From Vicinamibacteria bacterium (GTDB lineage Bacteria > Acidobacteriota > Vicinamibacteria > Vicinamibacterales > UBA2999): a stretch of 20,095 bases of DNA. Made by a program: the position numbers and the translations under genes. The DNA is taken from positions 1-20,095 of the forward strand of contig JAICQE010000068.1 of NCBI GenBank assembly GCA_025938035.1. The letters run 5' to 3'. Below, one piece after another: positions 7,203-14,570 of this stretch. The stretch's first letter is position 1, and each line of letters begins with the position of its first letter. The notes under the pieces are model-generated. The model was not told where the DNA came from. It was given only the letters and a program-made list of their open reading frames with translations, and ran no database searches.

Positions 7203-7715
7203 ATGAAACGAGTACTCGTGATTGCCGCAATCCCGCTGCTCTCGATCGCCGCCGCGACTGCGGCGCACGCCCAGCCGCAGCCGCCGGCCGCATGCCGCTC
7301 GGCCATCGACGCGCGGCTGCCGGGCTGGCAGTTGTCCCCGCCGCCTGCCGATCTTGCAAGAGTAGCGAAGCAGAAGAAGATCTCGACCAACGTCGTCCAA
7401 TCGGATTTCGACGACAACGGAACGCGCGATACGGCCGTTCTGGTCGTCATGCCCGGGACGGGCGAGCTCCATCCGCGCCAGCGCATCGCCGTCTGCCTGT
7501 CACAGGCCGGCACGATCAATCTTCATGTGATCGGCGACCCGTACTGCGGCGACGGGATCAGCGTGGCGCCGAAGGGCACTCGCGCATGGGATTTCACAAC
7601 CGAGAAGCCGGTGACCTACTGGACCAACGGCGTGTCTGCCTATTGCTACGAGAAGGCGGGCGGGACGTATCTCTTCAGAGACGGGAAGTTCGTCCTGATT
7701 GTCGACAGCGATTGA
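7203..7715 (+). CDS. Secreted hypothetical protein with FG-GAP/EF-like segment
   Basis: A 170-residue protein beginning MKRVLVIAAIPLLSIAAATAAHA-Q, a textbook Sec signal peptide. The mature part contains SDFDDNGTRDTAVLVV, an Asp/Asn-rich loop followed by a hydrophobic strand, as in FG-GAP/VCBS-type repeats. It has four Cys in the mature part (ACRS, VCLS, PYCGDG and YCYE), which suggests disulfides. An upstream GTG or ATG in the same frame would bury the signal peptide, so ATG 7203 is chosen. It is the first gene of a same-strand run with gaps of only 1-23 nt that reaches 10500. Function unknown. Confidence 0.6.
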   Translation: MKRVLVIAAIPLLSIAAATAAHAQPQPPAACRSAIDARLPGWQLSPPPADLARVAKQKKISTNVVQSDFDDNGTRDTAVLVVMPGTGELHPRQRIAVCLSQAGTINLHVIGDPYCGDGISVAPKGTRAWDFTTEKPVTYWTNGVSAYCYEKAGGTYLFRDGKFVLIVDSD

Positions 7716-7720
7716 CTGAT

Positions 7721-8149
7721 ATGACCTTCGTTCTCCGAACGACCGACGTCGTGGACGAGGGCCTGCGCGCGGCAATTGCGGGCCCGCTCATCGCCTACAA
7801 CGAGGCGAAGACCGGCCGAAACGATTATCGGCCGCTCATCATCGCCATCGACGACGCTGAAGGCCGTGTGATGGGCGGACTGTGGGGACGCACGGTCTAC
7901 GACTGGCTGTTCGTCGAGCTGCTGGTCGTGCCGGACGCGCTGCGCGGACGCGGGCTCGGGACCGAGCTGATGAAGCGGGCGGAGGACGAGGCGCTGAAGC
8001 GCGGGTGTCACAGCGCCTGGCTTGACACCTTCGAGTTCCAGGCGCGCGGGTTCTACGAACGTCTCGGCTACAGTTGCTTTGGTGAATTGCGTGACTATCC
8101 ACCCGGCTACGCTCGATATTTCATGAAGAAAGCACTCAAACGAAACTGA
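7721..8149 (+). CDS. GNAT family N-acetyltransferase
   Basis: A 142-residue acetyltransferase with the acetyl-CoA loop L-R-G-R-G-L-G-T-E-L after the strand LFVELLVVPDA. It also has a C-terminal helix-strand GFYERLGYSCFGEL, and the usual Asp/Glu-containing strand AWLDTFEFQA before it. The sequence GGLWGRTVYDWLFVELLVVP is common in small GNATs of unknown substrate. It is 5 nt downstream of the secreted protein and 1 nt upstream of the LysE-type exporter, so co-transcription is likely. An acetyltransferase next to an amino-acid-type exporter might modify or detoxify a small amine, but that is a guess. Confidence 0.85.
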   Translation: MTFVLRTTDVVDEGLRAAIAGPLIAYNEAKTGRNDYRPLIIAIDDAEGRVMGGLWGRTVYDWLFVELLVVPDALRGRGLGTELMKRAEDEALKRGCHSAWLDTFEFQARGFYERLGYSCFGELRDYPPGYARYFMKKALKRN

Positions 8150-8150
8150 C

Positions 8151-8777
8151 ATGTTTGGCACCGAACATCTCGCGTTGTTCATCGTCAGCGGATTCCTGCT
8201 GAACATCACCCCCGGCCAGGACACGCTCTACATCGTCGGCCGCACGGTCTCGCAGGGCCGCCGCGCGGGTGTGCTGTCGGTCCTCGGCATTTCCTCCGGC
8301 TGCGTCGTCCACACGATTGCGGCAGCGTACGGGTTGGCGGCGATTCTTGCGGCGTCGGCAAATGCGTATGTCGTGATCAAATTCGCCGGCGCGGCGTATC
8401 TGGCGTATCTGGGCGTTCGTATGATGCTCTCGGGGCCCGTCGCGGGCGACGCTCCGTCGACATTCGGCCGTGATTCGGCGTGGTCGATCTACCGTGCCGG
8501 ACTGGTCAGCAACGTGCTGAATCCGAAGGTGGCGCTGTTCTTCCTCGCGTTTCTGCCGCAGTTCGTGACTGCCAACGCAGAATCGCGGGTGCTCGCGTTC
8601 CTGTTTCTCGGCGCCGTTTTCGTCTTCAACGGCACGCTGTGGTGTTTCTTTCTCGTGTGGGCCGCGTCGGCGGTGAAAGAACGCCTGCGCGGCACGCCCT
8701 CGTCCGGGCTGATCCTCAAGCGAGCGGTCGGAGCGATGTTCGTTGGTCTCGGCGTGAGGCTTGCGGTTTCGAAGTAA
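8151..8777 (+). CDS. LysE/RhtB family exporter
   Basis: A 208-residue inner-membrane protein with about six hydrophobic helices. The family hallmarks are present: the N-terminal ITPGQDTLYIVGRTVSQGRRAG (the PGP/N-like motif reads PGQDT), a helix-rich middle, and NPKVALFFLAFLPQFV in the second half. LysE/RhtB proteins export amino acids or related small molecules such as threonine, homoserine and leucine. The substrate is not visible. The ATG follows the GNAT stop by 1 nt, which indicates translation coupling. Confidence 0.9.
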   Translation: MFGTEHLALFIVSGFLLNITPGQDTLYIVGRTVSQGRRAGVLSVLGISSGCVVHTIAAAYGLAAILAASANAYVVIKFAGAAYLAYLGVRMMLSGPVAGDAPSTFGRDSAWSIYRAGLVSNVLNPKVALFFLAFLPQFVTANAESRVLAFLFLGAVFVFNGTLWCFFLVWAASAVKERLRGTPSSGLILKRAVGAMFVGLGVRLAVSK

Positions 8778-8800
8778 CGTGCACGCAGCAGGACGTTACG

Positions 8801-9694
8801 ATGTGGCTCGATGACACCAGAGGACACTTCGTCGACTGGTCGACTCAGCGCTGGGTGCAGTTGACCGGCCGGCGCGTAAATCTCGAGGACCATGGCTGGC
8901 TGCACGGGCCCGTTGGCAAACCAACGGGGATCGGTGCGGGATTCTTCGAGACCTATGCCGCGGAACACGACCTACGCCTCGCGCGCGGCGAGATGTGCGG
9001 GCTGCTTCCGGACATTCGGTCGCTCGCCGGTCCGGAATTCGACCCGCTGAGCGTGGCAGCTCCGGTCGCGGATTTCTACCATCGAACATCCGAGTACGAC
9101 CTCGATGCCTGGTCGCAGTGGTGCGGTATGTTTCGACCGTTTGGGTCGGCGCTCGCCCTCCTGTTCAGCCGGCGGCTCCAGCAGCTGAACGTCCCGCTTT
9201 CCGGCTTGGACACCAGCCACGGCATGTCAAGTGACGTCATCCCGCTTCGTGACGTTGCGACTGATGAAGTGGTCTTCACCGCGTGGGTGCGCCGGCTTCT
9301 CGAAACCGGTCATGTGATTTACGCGGGTGCGTACTCCACCTGCACGGTGCCGGATTATGCGGGCCGGTGCGTACGGGTCGTGTTTCCGCTGCCGAACGGG
9401 AACGCGGTCGTGGTCATGCGCCCCGTCGCGCACGAAGACGGTTCCTTGTCACTCGTCTCCGCTGGCGATCGATTCGGAAGTCCTGGATTCTACTTCACCG
9501 TCAATGCCGGCGGCGGACGCGTCTGGGCTCGATACCTGCGGGCTCTTCGAGAGCAGATTCATGTCTACGCCGTTGCAGACGATGTGCGGGCCGATCACGT
9601 GCTGTCATTGTGGGGCGCGAAGTTTCTCCGGCTGCATTACCGCCTTCGCCCGAAGCTGGCTGTGTTGACGACTTCAGTGACGGGCCGGACGTAA
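8801..9694 (+). CDS. Conserved hypothetical protein, unknown family
   Basis: A 297-residue soluble protein with no signal peptide and no obvious transmembrane helix. I recall similar uncharacterised bacterial proteins with the same landmarks: VADFYHRTSEYDLDAWSQW, MFRPFGSALALLFSRRLQQL, LDTSHGMSSDVIPL, VFPLPNGNAVVVMRP and SPGFYFTVN, but I cannot name a domain. The high density of conserved-looking Trp, Tyr, His and Arg suggests an enzyme or ligand-binding role. ATG 8801 has AGGAC 6 nt upstream. It lies 23 nt after the exporter and 14 nt before the Rid-family gene. Confidence 0.6.
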   Translation: MWLDDTRGHFVDWSTQRWVQLTGRRVNLEDHGWLHGPVGKPTGIGAGFFETYAAEHDLRLARGEMCGLLPDIRSLAGPEFDPLSVAAPVADFYHRTSEYDLDAWSQWCGMFRPFGSALALLFSRRLQQLNVPLSGLDTSHGMSSDVIPLRDVATDEVVFTAWVRRLLETGHVIYAGAYSTCTVPDYAGRCVRVVFPLPNGNAVVVMRPVAHEDGSLSLVSAGDRFGSPGFYFTVNAGGGRVWARYLRALREQIHVYAVADDVRADHVLSLWGAKFLRLHYRLRPKLAVLTTSVTGRT

Positions 9695-9708
9695 TCCATG
9701 GGACACGC

Positions 9709-10092
9709 ATGAGACAGCTCATTTCCAGCGGCAGCCCGTACGAACCGAAGGTCGGAATCTCGCGCGCCGTGCGCGTGGGATCGTTCATCGCCGTGTCGGG
9801 GACGGCACCCTTGCGGGACGGGGAGACAGTCGGAGTAGGTGACCCCGCAGCGCAGGCCAGACGCTGCCTCGAGATCATCAGGGAAGCGCTCGAGCGCGCG
9901 GGGACGACGCTGGATCATGTCGTCCGGACCAGAACACTGCTGACGCGAATCGAGGACTGGCAGGCCGTAGCCGCGGTGCACGGTGAGTTCTTCGGCGCCA
10001 TTCGTCCGGCGAATACGATCATGCAGGTGTCGCGATTCATCGATCCGGACTGGCTCGTCGAGTTCGAGGCCGATGCGGTCGTGAGCGGCTGA
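9709..10092 (+). CDS. Rid-family (YjgF/YER057c/UK114) protein lacking the catalytic Arg
   Basis: A 127-residue protein with the full Rid layout: GSFIAVSGTAPLRDGE strand region, AAQARRCLEIIREALERAG helix, TRTLLTRIEDWQAV, FFGAIRPANTIMQV, and the terminal VEFEADAV. In RidA the active-site Arg (R105 in E. coli, in PARSCVEV) deaminates reactive imines such as 2-aminoacrylate. Aligning PAN-TIMQV with PAR-SCVEV puts Asn102 at that position. It therefore belongs to a Rid subgroup not expected to have imine deaminase activity. ATG 9709; the preceding gene stops 14 nt upstream and the VOC gene starts 12 nt downstream. Confidence 0.88.
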   Translation: MRQLISSGSPYEPKVGISRAVRVGSFIAVSGTAPLRDGETVGVGDPAAQARRCLEIIREALERAGTTLDHVVRTRTLLTRIEDWQAVAAVHGEFFGAIRPANTIMQVSRFIDPDWLVEFEADAVVSG

Positions 10093-10104
10093 AGAGCTAC
10101 GTCG

Positions 10105-10500
10105 ATGGCTGTTGCAACCTTCGGCCTCACGCACATCGCGCTGGCGGTCAAGGATCCGGCGCGCGCGTTTGGCTTCTACCGTGACGTCTTCGGTATGGTG
10201 GCCGTGTACGACAAGCCGGACTTCGTCCAGGCGCAGACACCTGGCTGGCGCGACGTGCTCGTGTTTGAAAAGTCCACGCGCCGCACCGGCGGGACAGGAG
10301 CCATCGCGCACTTCGGTTTTCGTCTGACCGATCCGGCCGACATCGATCGCGCCGCTGCGGCTGTCAGAAGGGCCGGAGGTACCGTCGTCGAGCAGGGTGA
10401 ATTCGTGCCGGGCGAGCCTTATCTCTTTGCACGTGATCTCGACGGATATATGGTCGAGATCTGGTACGAGCTTCCGACGAAGGTCGATCCGCCGAGCTAG
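10105..10500 (+). CDS. VOC (glyoxalase/bleomycin-resistance/dioxygenase) superfamily protein
   Basis: A 131-residue single-domain VOC protein. The first beta-alpha-beta unit starts LTHIALAVKDPARAFGFYRDVFGM with the metal-ligand His10. The second has IAHFGFRL (second His) and ends DLDGYMVEIWYE with the ligand Glu. These three are the usual metal ligands of glyoxalase I or extradiol-dioxygenase-like folds. Substrate unknown. The gene closes the tight run that starts at 7203. Confidence 0.87.
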   Translation: MAVATFGLTHIALAVKDPARAFGFYRDVFGMVAVYDKPDFVQAQTPGWRDVLVFEKSTRRTGGTGAIAHFGFRLTDPADIDRAAAAVRRAGGTVVEQGEFVPGEPYLFARDLDGYMVEIWYELPTKVDPPS

Positions 10501-10530
10501 CCTACCTCCTATCTTCTATCTCCTCCCCTC
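10501..10530. repeat. Pyrimidine-rich short repeat
   Basis: Immediately after the VOC stop, the plus strand is 28 of 30 pyrimidines, with imperfect CTAYCTYCT units (CTACCTCCTAT, CTTCTATCTCCT). It sits between two genes on the same strand and is unlike the surrounding balanced sequence. Confidence 0.5.
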
Positions 10531-10567
10531 GCACGCCTGTTGCATCCAGCCACGGCGGAGGCGGGAA

Positions 10568-11011
10568 ATGATCAGGGCACTCTTTCGACTGATCCTGCTG
10601 GCGGTGCTCGTCATCGGAATCGCGGCGTTCTTCTTTGGCTATCGCTGGGGTTCGGACGGTCCCGAACGCGTGGACATCTCCGACCGGCCGGCGGCCACGA
10701 CCGGCGAACGCGACCCCATCGACACGACGCGGGCGCGGGAAGCTGGCGCCGAGGTTGCCGAGGCCGTCGCCGAGGGCGCGAACGAAGCGAAGCGGGTGGC
10801 TGAAGCCGGGGCGCTGACGGCAAAGATCAAGGCCAAGATGGCGCTCGACGACCGCGTCAAGGCGGCGAAGATTGACGTCGATACCGCCGGTTCGGTGGTC
10901 ACGCTCTCCGGCCGCGTCGGCAGCGAGGCCGAACGCGCGCGGGCCGTCCAGCTGGCGCGTGAAACGGACGGAGTCACCTCGGTGGTGGACGAGCTCACGA
11001 TCGCCCGGTGA
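10568..11011 (+). CDS. Membrane-anchored BON-domain protein
   Basis: A 147-residue protein: one N-terminal transmembrane helix (LFRLILLAVLVIGIAAFFF), a charged Ala/Glu/Lys-rich linker of about 50 residues that may be coiled, and a C-terminal BON domain (residues about 80-147) with LTAKIKAKMALDDRVKAA, the strand VDTAGSVVTLSGRVGSEAE and the closing VTSVVDELTI. BON domains are found in envelope proteins such as OsmY and may bind phospholipid surfaces. A clean GGAGG at 10557-10561 lies 6 nt before ATG 10568, which fixes the start. Confidence 0.88.
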   Translation: MIRALFRLILLAVLVIGIAAFFFGYRWGSDGPERVDISDRPAATTGERDPIDTTRAREAGAEVAEAVAEGANEAKRVAEAGALTAKIKAKMALDDRVKAAKIDVDTAGSVVTLSGRVGSEAERARAVQLARETDGVTSVVDELTIAR

Positions 11012-11040
11012 TTACTCGACGCTGATAACATCGGCCGGGA

Positions 11041-11424
11041 TTGAACGCACCTTGCGCTCTGGCGCTTGCGGAGTACGAGCGCGGGCGGTCGCTGTTGGCG
11101 GATGGCGATCTGCCCGGCGCCATCGCTCGCCTCGAAGCGTCCGTGGCGGCGTATCCGCATTTCAAGGCGTTCGAACTCCTCGGCGAAGCGTGGCTGCGCA
11201 GCGGTGAGCCACTGCGTGCGATCGCCCCACTCGCCGCTGCGACGACCTTGAACGGCCAAGTGCGGGCGCCGTCGCTCCTTGCCGAGGCGCTGCTCGCGGC
11301 CGGCGATCACCTCAAGGCCCACGAGATCGCGAAACTGGCGCTCGGTCGTGATCCGAACAACCGGAAGGCGCGTGCCGTCTTCGATGCGACGGATGCCGTC
11401 TACCGGCAACAAAATCCTTCATGA
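11041..11424 (+). CDS. TPR-like protein
   Basis: A 127-residue helical protein with three TPR-like helical pairs: ALAEYERGRSLLADGDLPGAIARLEASVAAYP, then FELLGEAWLRSGEPLRAIAPLAAATTLNG, then LLAEALLAAGDHLKAHEIAKLALGRDP. The A-x(2)-L-G-x-A and G-D-x-x-x-A spacing of TPRs is visible. No signal peptide. TTG 11041 is the first start after an in-frame TAA and is needed to include the first helix. A GATAAC hexamer at 11024 may be a -10, but the start is uncertain. The stop overlaps the next ATG by 4 nt (ATGA). Confidence 0.7.
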   Translation: MNAPCALALAEYERGRSLLADGDLPGAIARLEASVAAYPHFKAFELLGEAWLRSGEPLRAIAPLAAATTLNGQVRAPSLLAEALLAAGDHLKAHEIAKLALGRDPNNRKARAVFDATDAVYRQQNPS

Positions 11425-11693
11425 ACCGAGGAGGATTCCTCGCGATCGTCGGCTTCGCCGTGCTGTTGTTCGTGGCAGTTCCGTATGCGCGGGAATCTAT
11501 CCTGGTGGACGGGTGTCTTGATACCGGCGGTTCGTACAACTACATAGACGAGGCATGTGACCACTCGAAGAAGCATCCGTACTCGCCCTACGCGCAGCGT
11601 CATCCGCTGGCGGCGTCAGCCGCTCTTTCTGGCGTCGTTCTGACGGTCGCGGGCACAGTGATCGCCCGGCGCTCGAAGCAACAGGCGAACTGA
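11421..11693 (+). CDS. Small two-span membrane protein of unknown function
   Basis: A 90-residue protein with hydrophobic helices at both ends (LAIVGFAVLLFVAV and ASAALSGVVLTVAGTVIA) and a central loop with two Cys (DGCLDTGGSYNYIDEACDH) that could form a disulfide outside the membrane. The C-terminus is basic (RRSKQQ). No family recognised. It overlaps the TPR gene by 4 nt, so the two are probably translated together. Confidence 0.6.
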   Translation: MNRGGFLAIVGFAVLLFVAVPYARESILVDGCLDTGGSYNYIDEACDHSKKHPYSPYAQRHPLAASAALSGVVLTVAGTVIARRSKQQAN

Positions 11694-11703
11694 GTCCTCG
11701 CTG

Positions 11704-12795
11704 GTGAGCGATCTCGCCGCCTTCTCGTCCGACTACGCGACGGCCCGCGGCCGCTTCCGGCAGGCCGCGTCGCGCCTTGGGTGGCAGCTGGACGCTCACC
11801 CGATCGACGCCGTCGGACCGCGCGGCGAGGAGCTGACGATCGACGTTGCGTCCTCGAGCGGCGATCCCGAGCGCGTGCTCGTCGTCTCGTCGGGCATTCA
11901 CGGCGTCGAGGGGTTCTTCGGATCGGCTGTCCAGCTCGCGCTGCTCGACCGGTGGGCCGCCGCCGGGCCGCCGCCCGTGAAGTGCGTGTTCCTTCACGCG
12001 CTCAACCCGTACGGCTTCGCGTGGATCCGGCGGGTTGACGAACACAACGTCGATCCGAACCGGAACTTTCTCGTCGAGGGCGAACGGTTCGAGGGCGCGC
12101 ACGAACGCTACGCGCAGCTCGATCCATTCCTGAATCCGCAGCAGCCGTCTTCGTTGTGGCAGCCGTTCACGCTGAAAGCACTGCCGCTTATCGTTAGGTA
12201 CGGCGTGCCGGCGCTTCGCCAGGCCATCGCGGAAGGGCAATACGACTATCCGCGCGGTTTGTTTTTCGGCGGCGCGGAACCGTCACAGATGCACCGGCTG
12301 TTGGACCAGCACTTCCCGCGTTGGCTGCAGGGCAGCAGAAGCGTCGTCCATCTCGACTTTCACAGCGGACTCGGCACACGCGGGACGTACAAGCTGCTGA
12401 TCGACTACCCGCTGAGCGATCGCCTGCGGAGCCGGCTGGCCGCGTGGTTTGGTTCCGATTCGTTCCGGACGGCGGAGTCGAGCCGAATCGCGTACACGGC
12501 GAAAGGAGGATTCGGCCGCTGGTGCGTGTCGCGCCGCTTCGCCCCCGACTACCTGTTCGCCTACGCCGAATTCGGAACCTATTCGCCGCTGCAGATGCTG
12601 GCCGGACTTCGCGCCGAGAATCAGGCGCACCACTGGGACGCGCCCGATTCGCCGGCCACGCTTCGTACGAAAGGACGGCTCAAAGAACTGTTCTGTCCTG
12701 CCGATGCGGAGTGGCGCGCGCAGGTCCTCGAGCGCAGTCTCGCAATCGTTCAGCGCACGCTGCAGGAGCTCCCGCGATTACGATCAGACGGGTAA
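11704..12795 (+). CDS. M14-like zinc carboxypeptidase family protein (DUF2817)
   Basis: A 363-residue protein. H66-x2-E69 in SSGIHGVEGFFGS forms the first two zinc ligands, N119-R120 in NVDPNRNF is the C-terminal carboxylate-binding motif of M14 peptidases, H220 in DFHSGLG is the third ligand and E289 in YAEFGTYS is the likely catalytic base. The order and spacing match the DUF2817 group of M14-like metallopeptidases. No signal peptide, so it is probably cytoplasmic. It probably cleaves small peptides or amidated substrates. GTG start, 10 nt after the preceding stop. The next gene's Shine-Dalgarno is 4 nt after its stop. Confidence 0.85.
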   Translation: MSDLAAFSSDYATARGRFRQAASRLGWQLDAHPIDAVGPRGEELTIDVASSSGDPERVLVVSSGIHGVEGFFGSAVQLALLDRWAAAGPPPVKCVFLHALNPYGFAWIRRVDEHNVDPNRNFLVEGERFEGAHERYAQLDPFLNPQQPSSLWQPFTLKALPLIVRYGVPALRQAIAEGQYDYPRGLFFGGAEPSQMHRLLDQHFPRWLQGSRSVVHLDFHSGLGTRGTYKLLIDYPLSDRLRSRLAAWFGSDSFRTAESSRIAYTAKGGFGRWCVSRRFAPDYLFAYAEFGTYSPLQMLAGLRAENQAHHWDAPDSPATLRTKGRLKELFCPADAEWRAQVLERSLAIVQRTLQELPRLRSDG

Positions 12796-12816
12796 GGCAG
12801 GAGGTCACAAGACGAT

Positions 12817-13302
12817 ATGGCGCTTCCGTTGCCAGCAATGGACCCGTGCTACCTGTGCGGGATCGTGGCCGGACACTCGGACGGCTGGAATCTGCTCGGC
12901 CAGGACGATCTCACGGTGACGATTCTGAACGGCCGGCAGTTCGAGGTTGGCCAGTGCATGGTGCTGCCGAAGCGCCACGCCCCGACGCTGCTCGACCTCG
13001 ACGACCTGGAAGGGGCGGCTGTGATGGCTGCCGCCCGGCGAATCATGCAGGTCATGGTCGACGAGTTTGCCACCGATGGCGTGCTGCTGTATCAGAACAA
13101 CGGCACCGGCAGCGGCCAGGAAGTCCCGCACTTTCACCTGCATGTCGTCCCCAGGCGTCCGGTGAGCGACTGGGGATTCGGTCCACCGCATCTGGCGAAG
13201 CTCGAGGCACACAGACGCGCGGCCCATTCGGATTACGCGACCGTCACCGAGGAAAAGCTGCGGACCGCTCAACTGCTGCGACGGCATTTCGTCGGCGTGT
13301 GA
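12817..13302 (+). CDS. HIT family hydrolase
   Basis: A 161-residue histidine-triad protein. The catalytic motif HFHLHVVP (His105, 107, 109) is intact, and CYLCGIVAG (Cys11, Cys14) with H54 in KRHAPTLLD supplies the usual zinc-site residues of Fhit/GalT-like HIT proteins. The family hydrolyses nucleoside phosphoramidates or dinucleotide polyphosphates. A strong AGGAGGT at 12799-12805 precedes ATG 12817 by 11 nt; an in-frame ATG at 12838 is less likely given that spacing. Confidence 0.9.
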   Translation: MALPLPAMDPCYLCGIVAGHSDGWNLLGQDDLTVTILNGRQFEVGQCMVLPKRHAPTLLDLDDLEGAAVMAAARRIMQVMVDEFATDGVLLYQNNGTGSGQEVPHFHLHVVPRRPVSDWGFGPPHLAKLEAHRRAAHSDYATVTEEKLRTAQLLRRHFVGV

Positions 13303-13307
13303 CGGAC

Positions 13308-13313
13308 TAGAAT
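13308..13313 (+). promoter_or_regulatory. Leaderless -10 candidate (TAGAAT) for the OsmC gene
   Basis: TAGAAT, 5 of 6 matches to TATAAT, lies 6 nt before ATG 13320. A transcript starting about 7 nt after the hexamer would begin at the A of the start codon. There is no Shine-Dalgarno. The -35 is not obvious. Confidence 0.5.
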
Positions 13314-13319
13314 CGAAAA

Positions 13320-13784
13320 ATGTCACTGCACCAGGCATCAGTCATCTGGGAACGCGCCGAGGGCGCGAAGTTCGTTGACAACCGGTATAGCCGTGGCCAC
13401 CGCTGGGAGTTCGATGGCGGCGCGGTCGTGCCGGCATCCGCATCTCCGGCCGTCGTGCCGGTGCCGCTCTCGGATCCGGCTGGCGTCGATCCGGAAGAAG
13501 CGTTTGTCGCGTCGCTCTCGAGCTGCCACATGCTGTGGTTCCTCTTCTTCGCCGCGAAGGGCGGTTTTGTCGTCGACGCCTATCGCGACGCGGCAGCGGG
13601 TCACATGGAAAAGACCGCCGACGGCAATCAATGGATGGCGCGCGTCGTCCTGCGCCCGGAGATTCGATTCTCAGGCGCCGCGCCGGACGCGGCGGCACTC
13701 GCCGCCATGCACGATAAGGCGCATCACGCCTGTTTCATCGCCAACTCGGTGAAGACGGCCGTCACCGTCGAGGGGATGGAATAG
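13320..13784 (+). CDS. OsmC family peroxiredoxin
   Basis: A 154-residue OsmC/Ohr-type protein with both redox cysteines: Cys69 in SLSSCHM and Cys138 in HHACFIANSV, with Glu59/Glu60 upstream (DPEEAFVAS), as in the active site. The family reduces organic hydroperoxides using these two cysteines, in the cytoplasm. The ATG is preceded by a -10-like TAGAAT and no Shine-Dalgarno, so the mRNA may be leaderless. Its TAG stop is directly followed, in the same frame, by the only possible start of the phosphatase gene. Confidence 0.9.
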   Translation: MSLHQASVIWERAEGAKFVDNRYSRGHRWEFDGGAVVPASASPAVVPVPLSDPAGVDPEEAFVASLSSCHMLWFLFFAAKGGFVVDAYRDAAAGHMEKTADGNQWMARVVLRPEIRFSGAAPDAAALAAMHDKAHHACFIANSVKTAVTVEGME

Positions 13785-14336
13785 CTGGCGGGCAGGCTCT
13801 TTCTCGTTCGTCACGCACACTCGGAGTACACCCCCGACGAGATGCGTGGGCTGTCCGATGCCGGCCGTCGGGAGGCACAGCGTGTCGCCGACCTGCTCGA
13901 AGGCCATGACGTGGCGGCAATCATCGCCAGTCCGTACACCCGTGCGATTCAGACCGTGCAGCCGCTGGCCGATCGTCTGGGAACGACGATCGAGATCGAT
14001 CCCGATCTCCGCGAACGTCATCTGTCATCCGGCCCGCTCGACGACTTCACGGCCTGGCTCGAGGCGACGTGGCGGGACTTCCGCCTTGCCCATCCTGGTT
14101 GCGAGTCGAACGGCGCGGCGCAGGCCCGCGTCAGCCGGGCTATTCGCAGGATTGCCGCGAGCAGTGACAGCCGCGACGTTGTCATTGCCACTCACGGCAC
14201 CGCGCTGTCGCTGTTTCTGCGCACGCTGGATCCCGCGGTTGATTTCGAATTCTGGGCGCGAATGTCGCTGCCGGACGTCTACGCTGTCGCGACCTCTCCC
14301 GAAGGCGCCTGGTCGTATCGGCGAGTCTGGTCCTGA
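13785..14336 (+). CDS. Histidine phosphatase family protein, likely CTG start
   Basis: A 183-residue phosphoglycerate-mutase-like protein. The catalytic core is complete only if translation starts at CTG 13785: R9-H10-A-H (RHG motif), R53 in SPYTRAIQT, E77 in RERH and H137 in IATHGTAL. The first ATG in frame (13842) would remove the catalytic His10. No ATG, GTG or TTG lies between the OsmC stop (13782-13784, same frame) and the RHG motif. GAGGGGA at 13770-13776 sits 8 nt before CTG, a good Shine-Dalgarno position. Activity might be on sugar phosphates or phosphopeptides; substrate unknown. Confidence 0.82.
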   Translation: MAGRLFLVRHAHSEYTPDEMRGLSDAGRREAQRVADLLEGHDVAAIIASPYTRAIQTVQPLADRLGTTIEIDPDLRERHLSSGPLDDFTAWLEATWRDFRLAHPGCESNGAAQARVSRAIRRIAASSDSRDVVIATHGTALSLFLRTLDPAVDFEFWARMSLPDVYAVATSPEGAWSYRRVWS

Positions 14337-14352
14337 ACCCGTATTTCGGGTT
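14336..14352 (+). terminator. Small hairpin after the phosphatase gene
   Basis: AACCCG-TATTT-CGGGTT makes a 6-bp stem overlapping the last base of the stop codon. No T-run follows, so this is a low-confidence terminator. The remaining 14353-14557 has no coding sequence or RNA gene that I can recognise. Confidence 0.3.
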
Positions 14353-14557
14353 GCGGTGTCTGGCAGCCTCCGCTTTGGAGACATCGTCCCGGCAATCGAC
14401 ACGGCCAGGGAGCCGGGGTGACCCGAGTCGGCATCATCACCGAACGGACGCGGGTGCCGCACAACGTTTCACAAAAAAAGCGCTGAAGTAGCGGCAATTG
14501 CACACTGATTCGCGCGGTACTGCTTTCCAGTTACAGATTCCAGCCAGTTCGACCACG

Positions 14558-14563
14558 TATAGT
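14558..14563 (+). promoter_or_regulatory. Leaderless -10 candidate (TATAGT) for the DUF4177 gene
   Basis: TATAGT, 5 of 6 to TATAAT, lies 7 nt before GTG 14571. No Shine-Dalgarno. The surrounding sequence (CGGTTTT after it) is typical of the short gap seen at other leaderless starts here. The -35 is weak or absent. Confidence 0.5.
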
Positions 14564-14570
14564 CGGTTTT

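Noticed and set aside
14337..14557. tRNA or small structured RNA in the gap before the DUF4177 gene
   Set aside because: I looked for cloverleaf arms and a TTCGAATC-like T loop and found only a 6-bp hairpin at 14336-14352.
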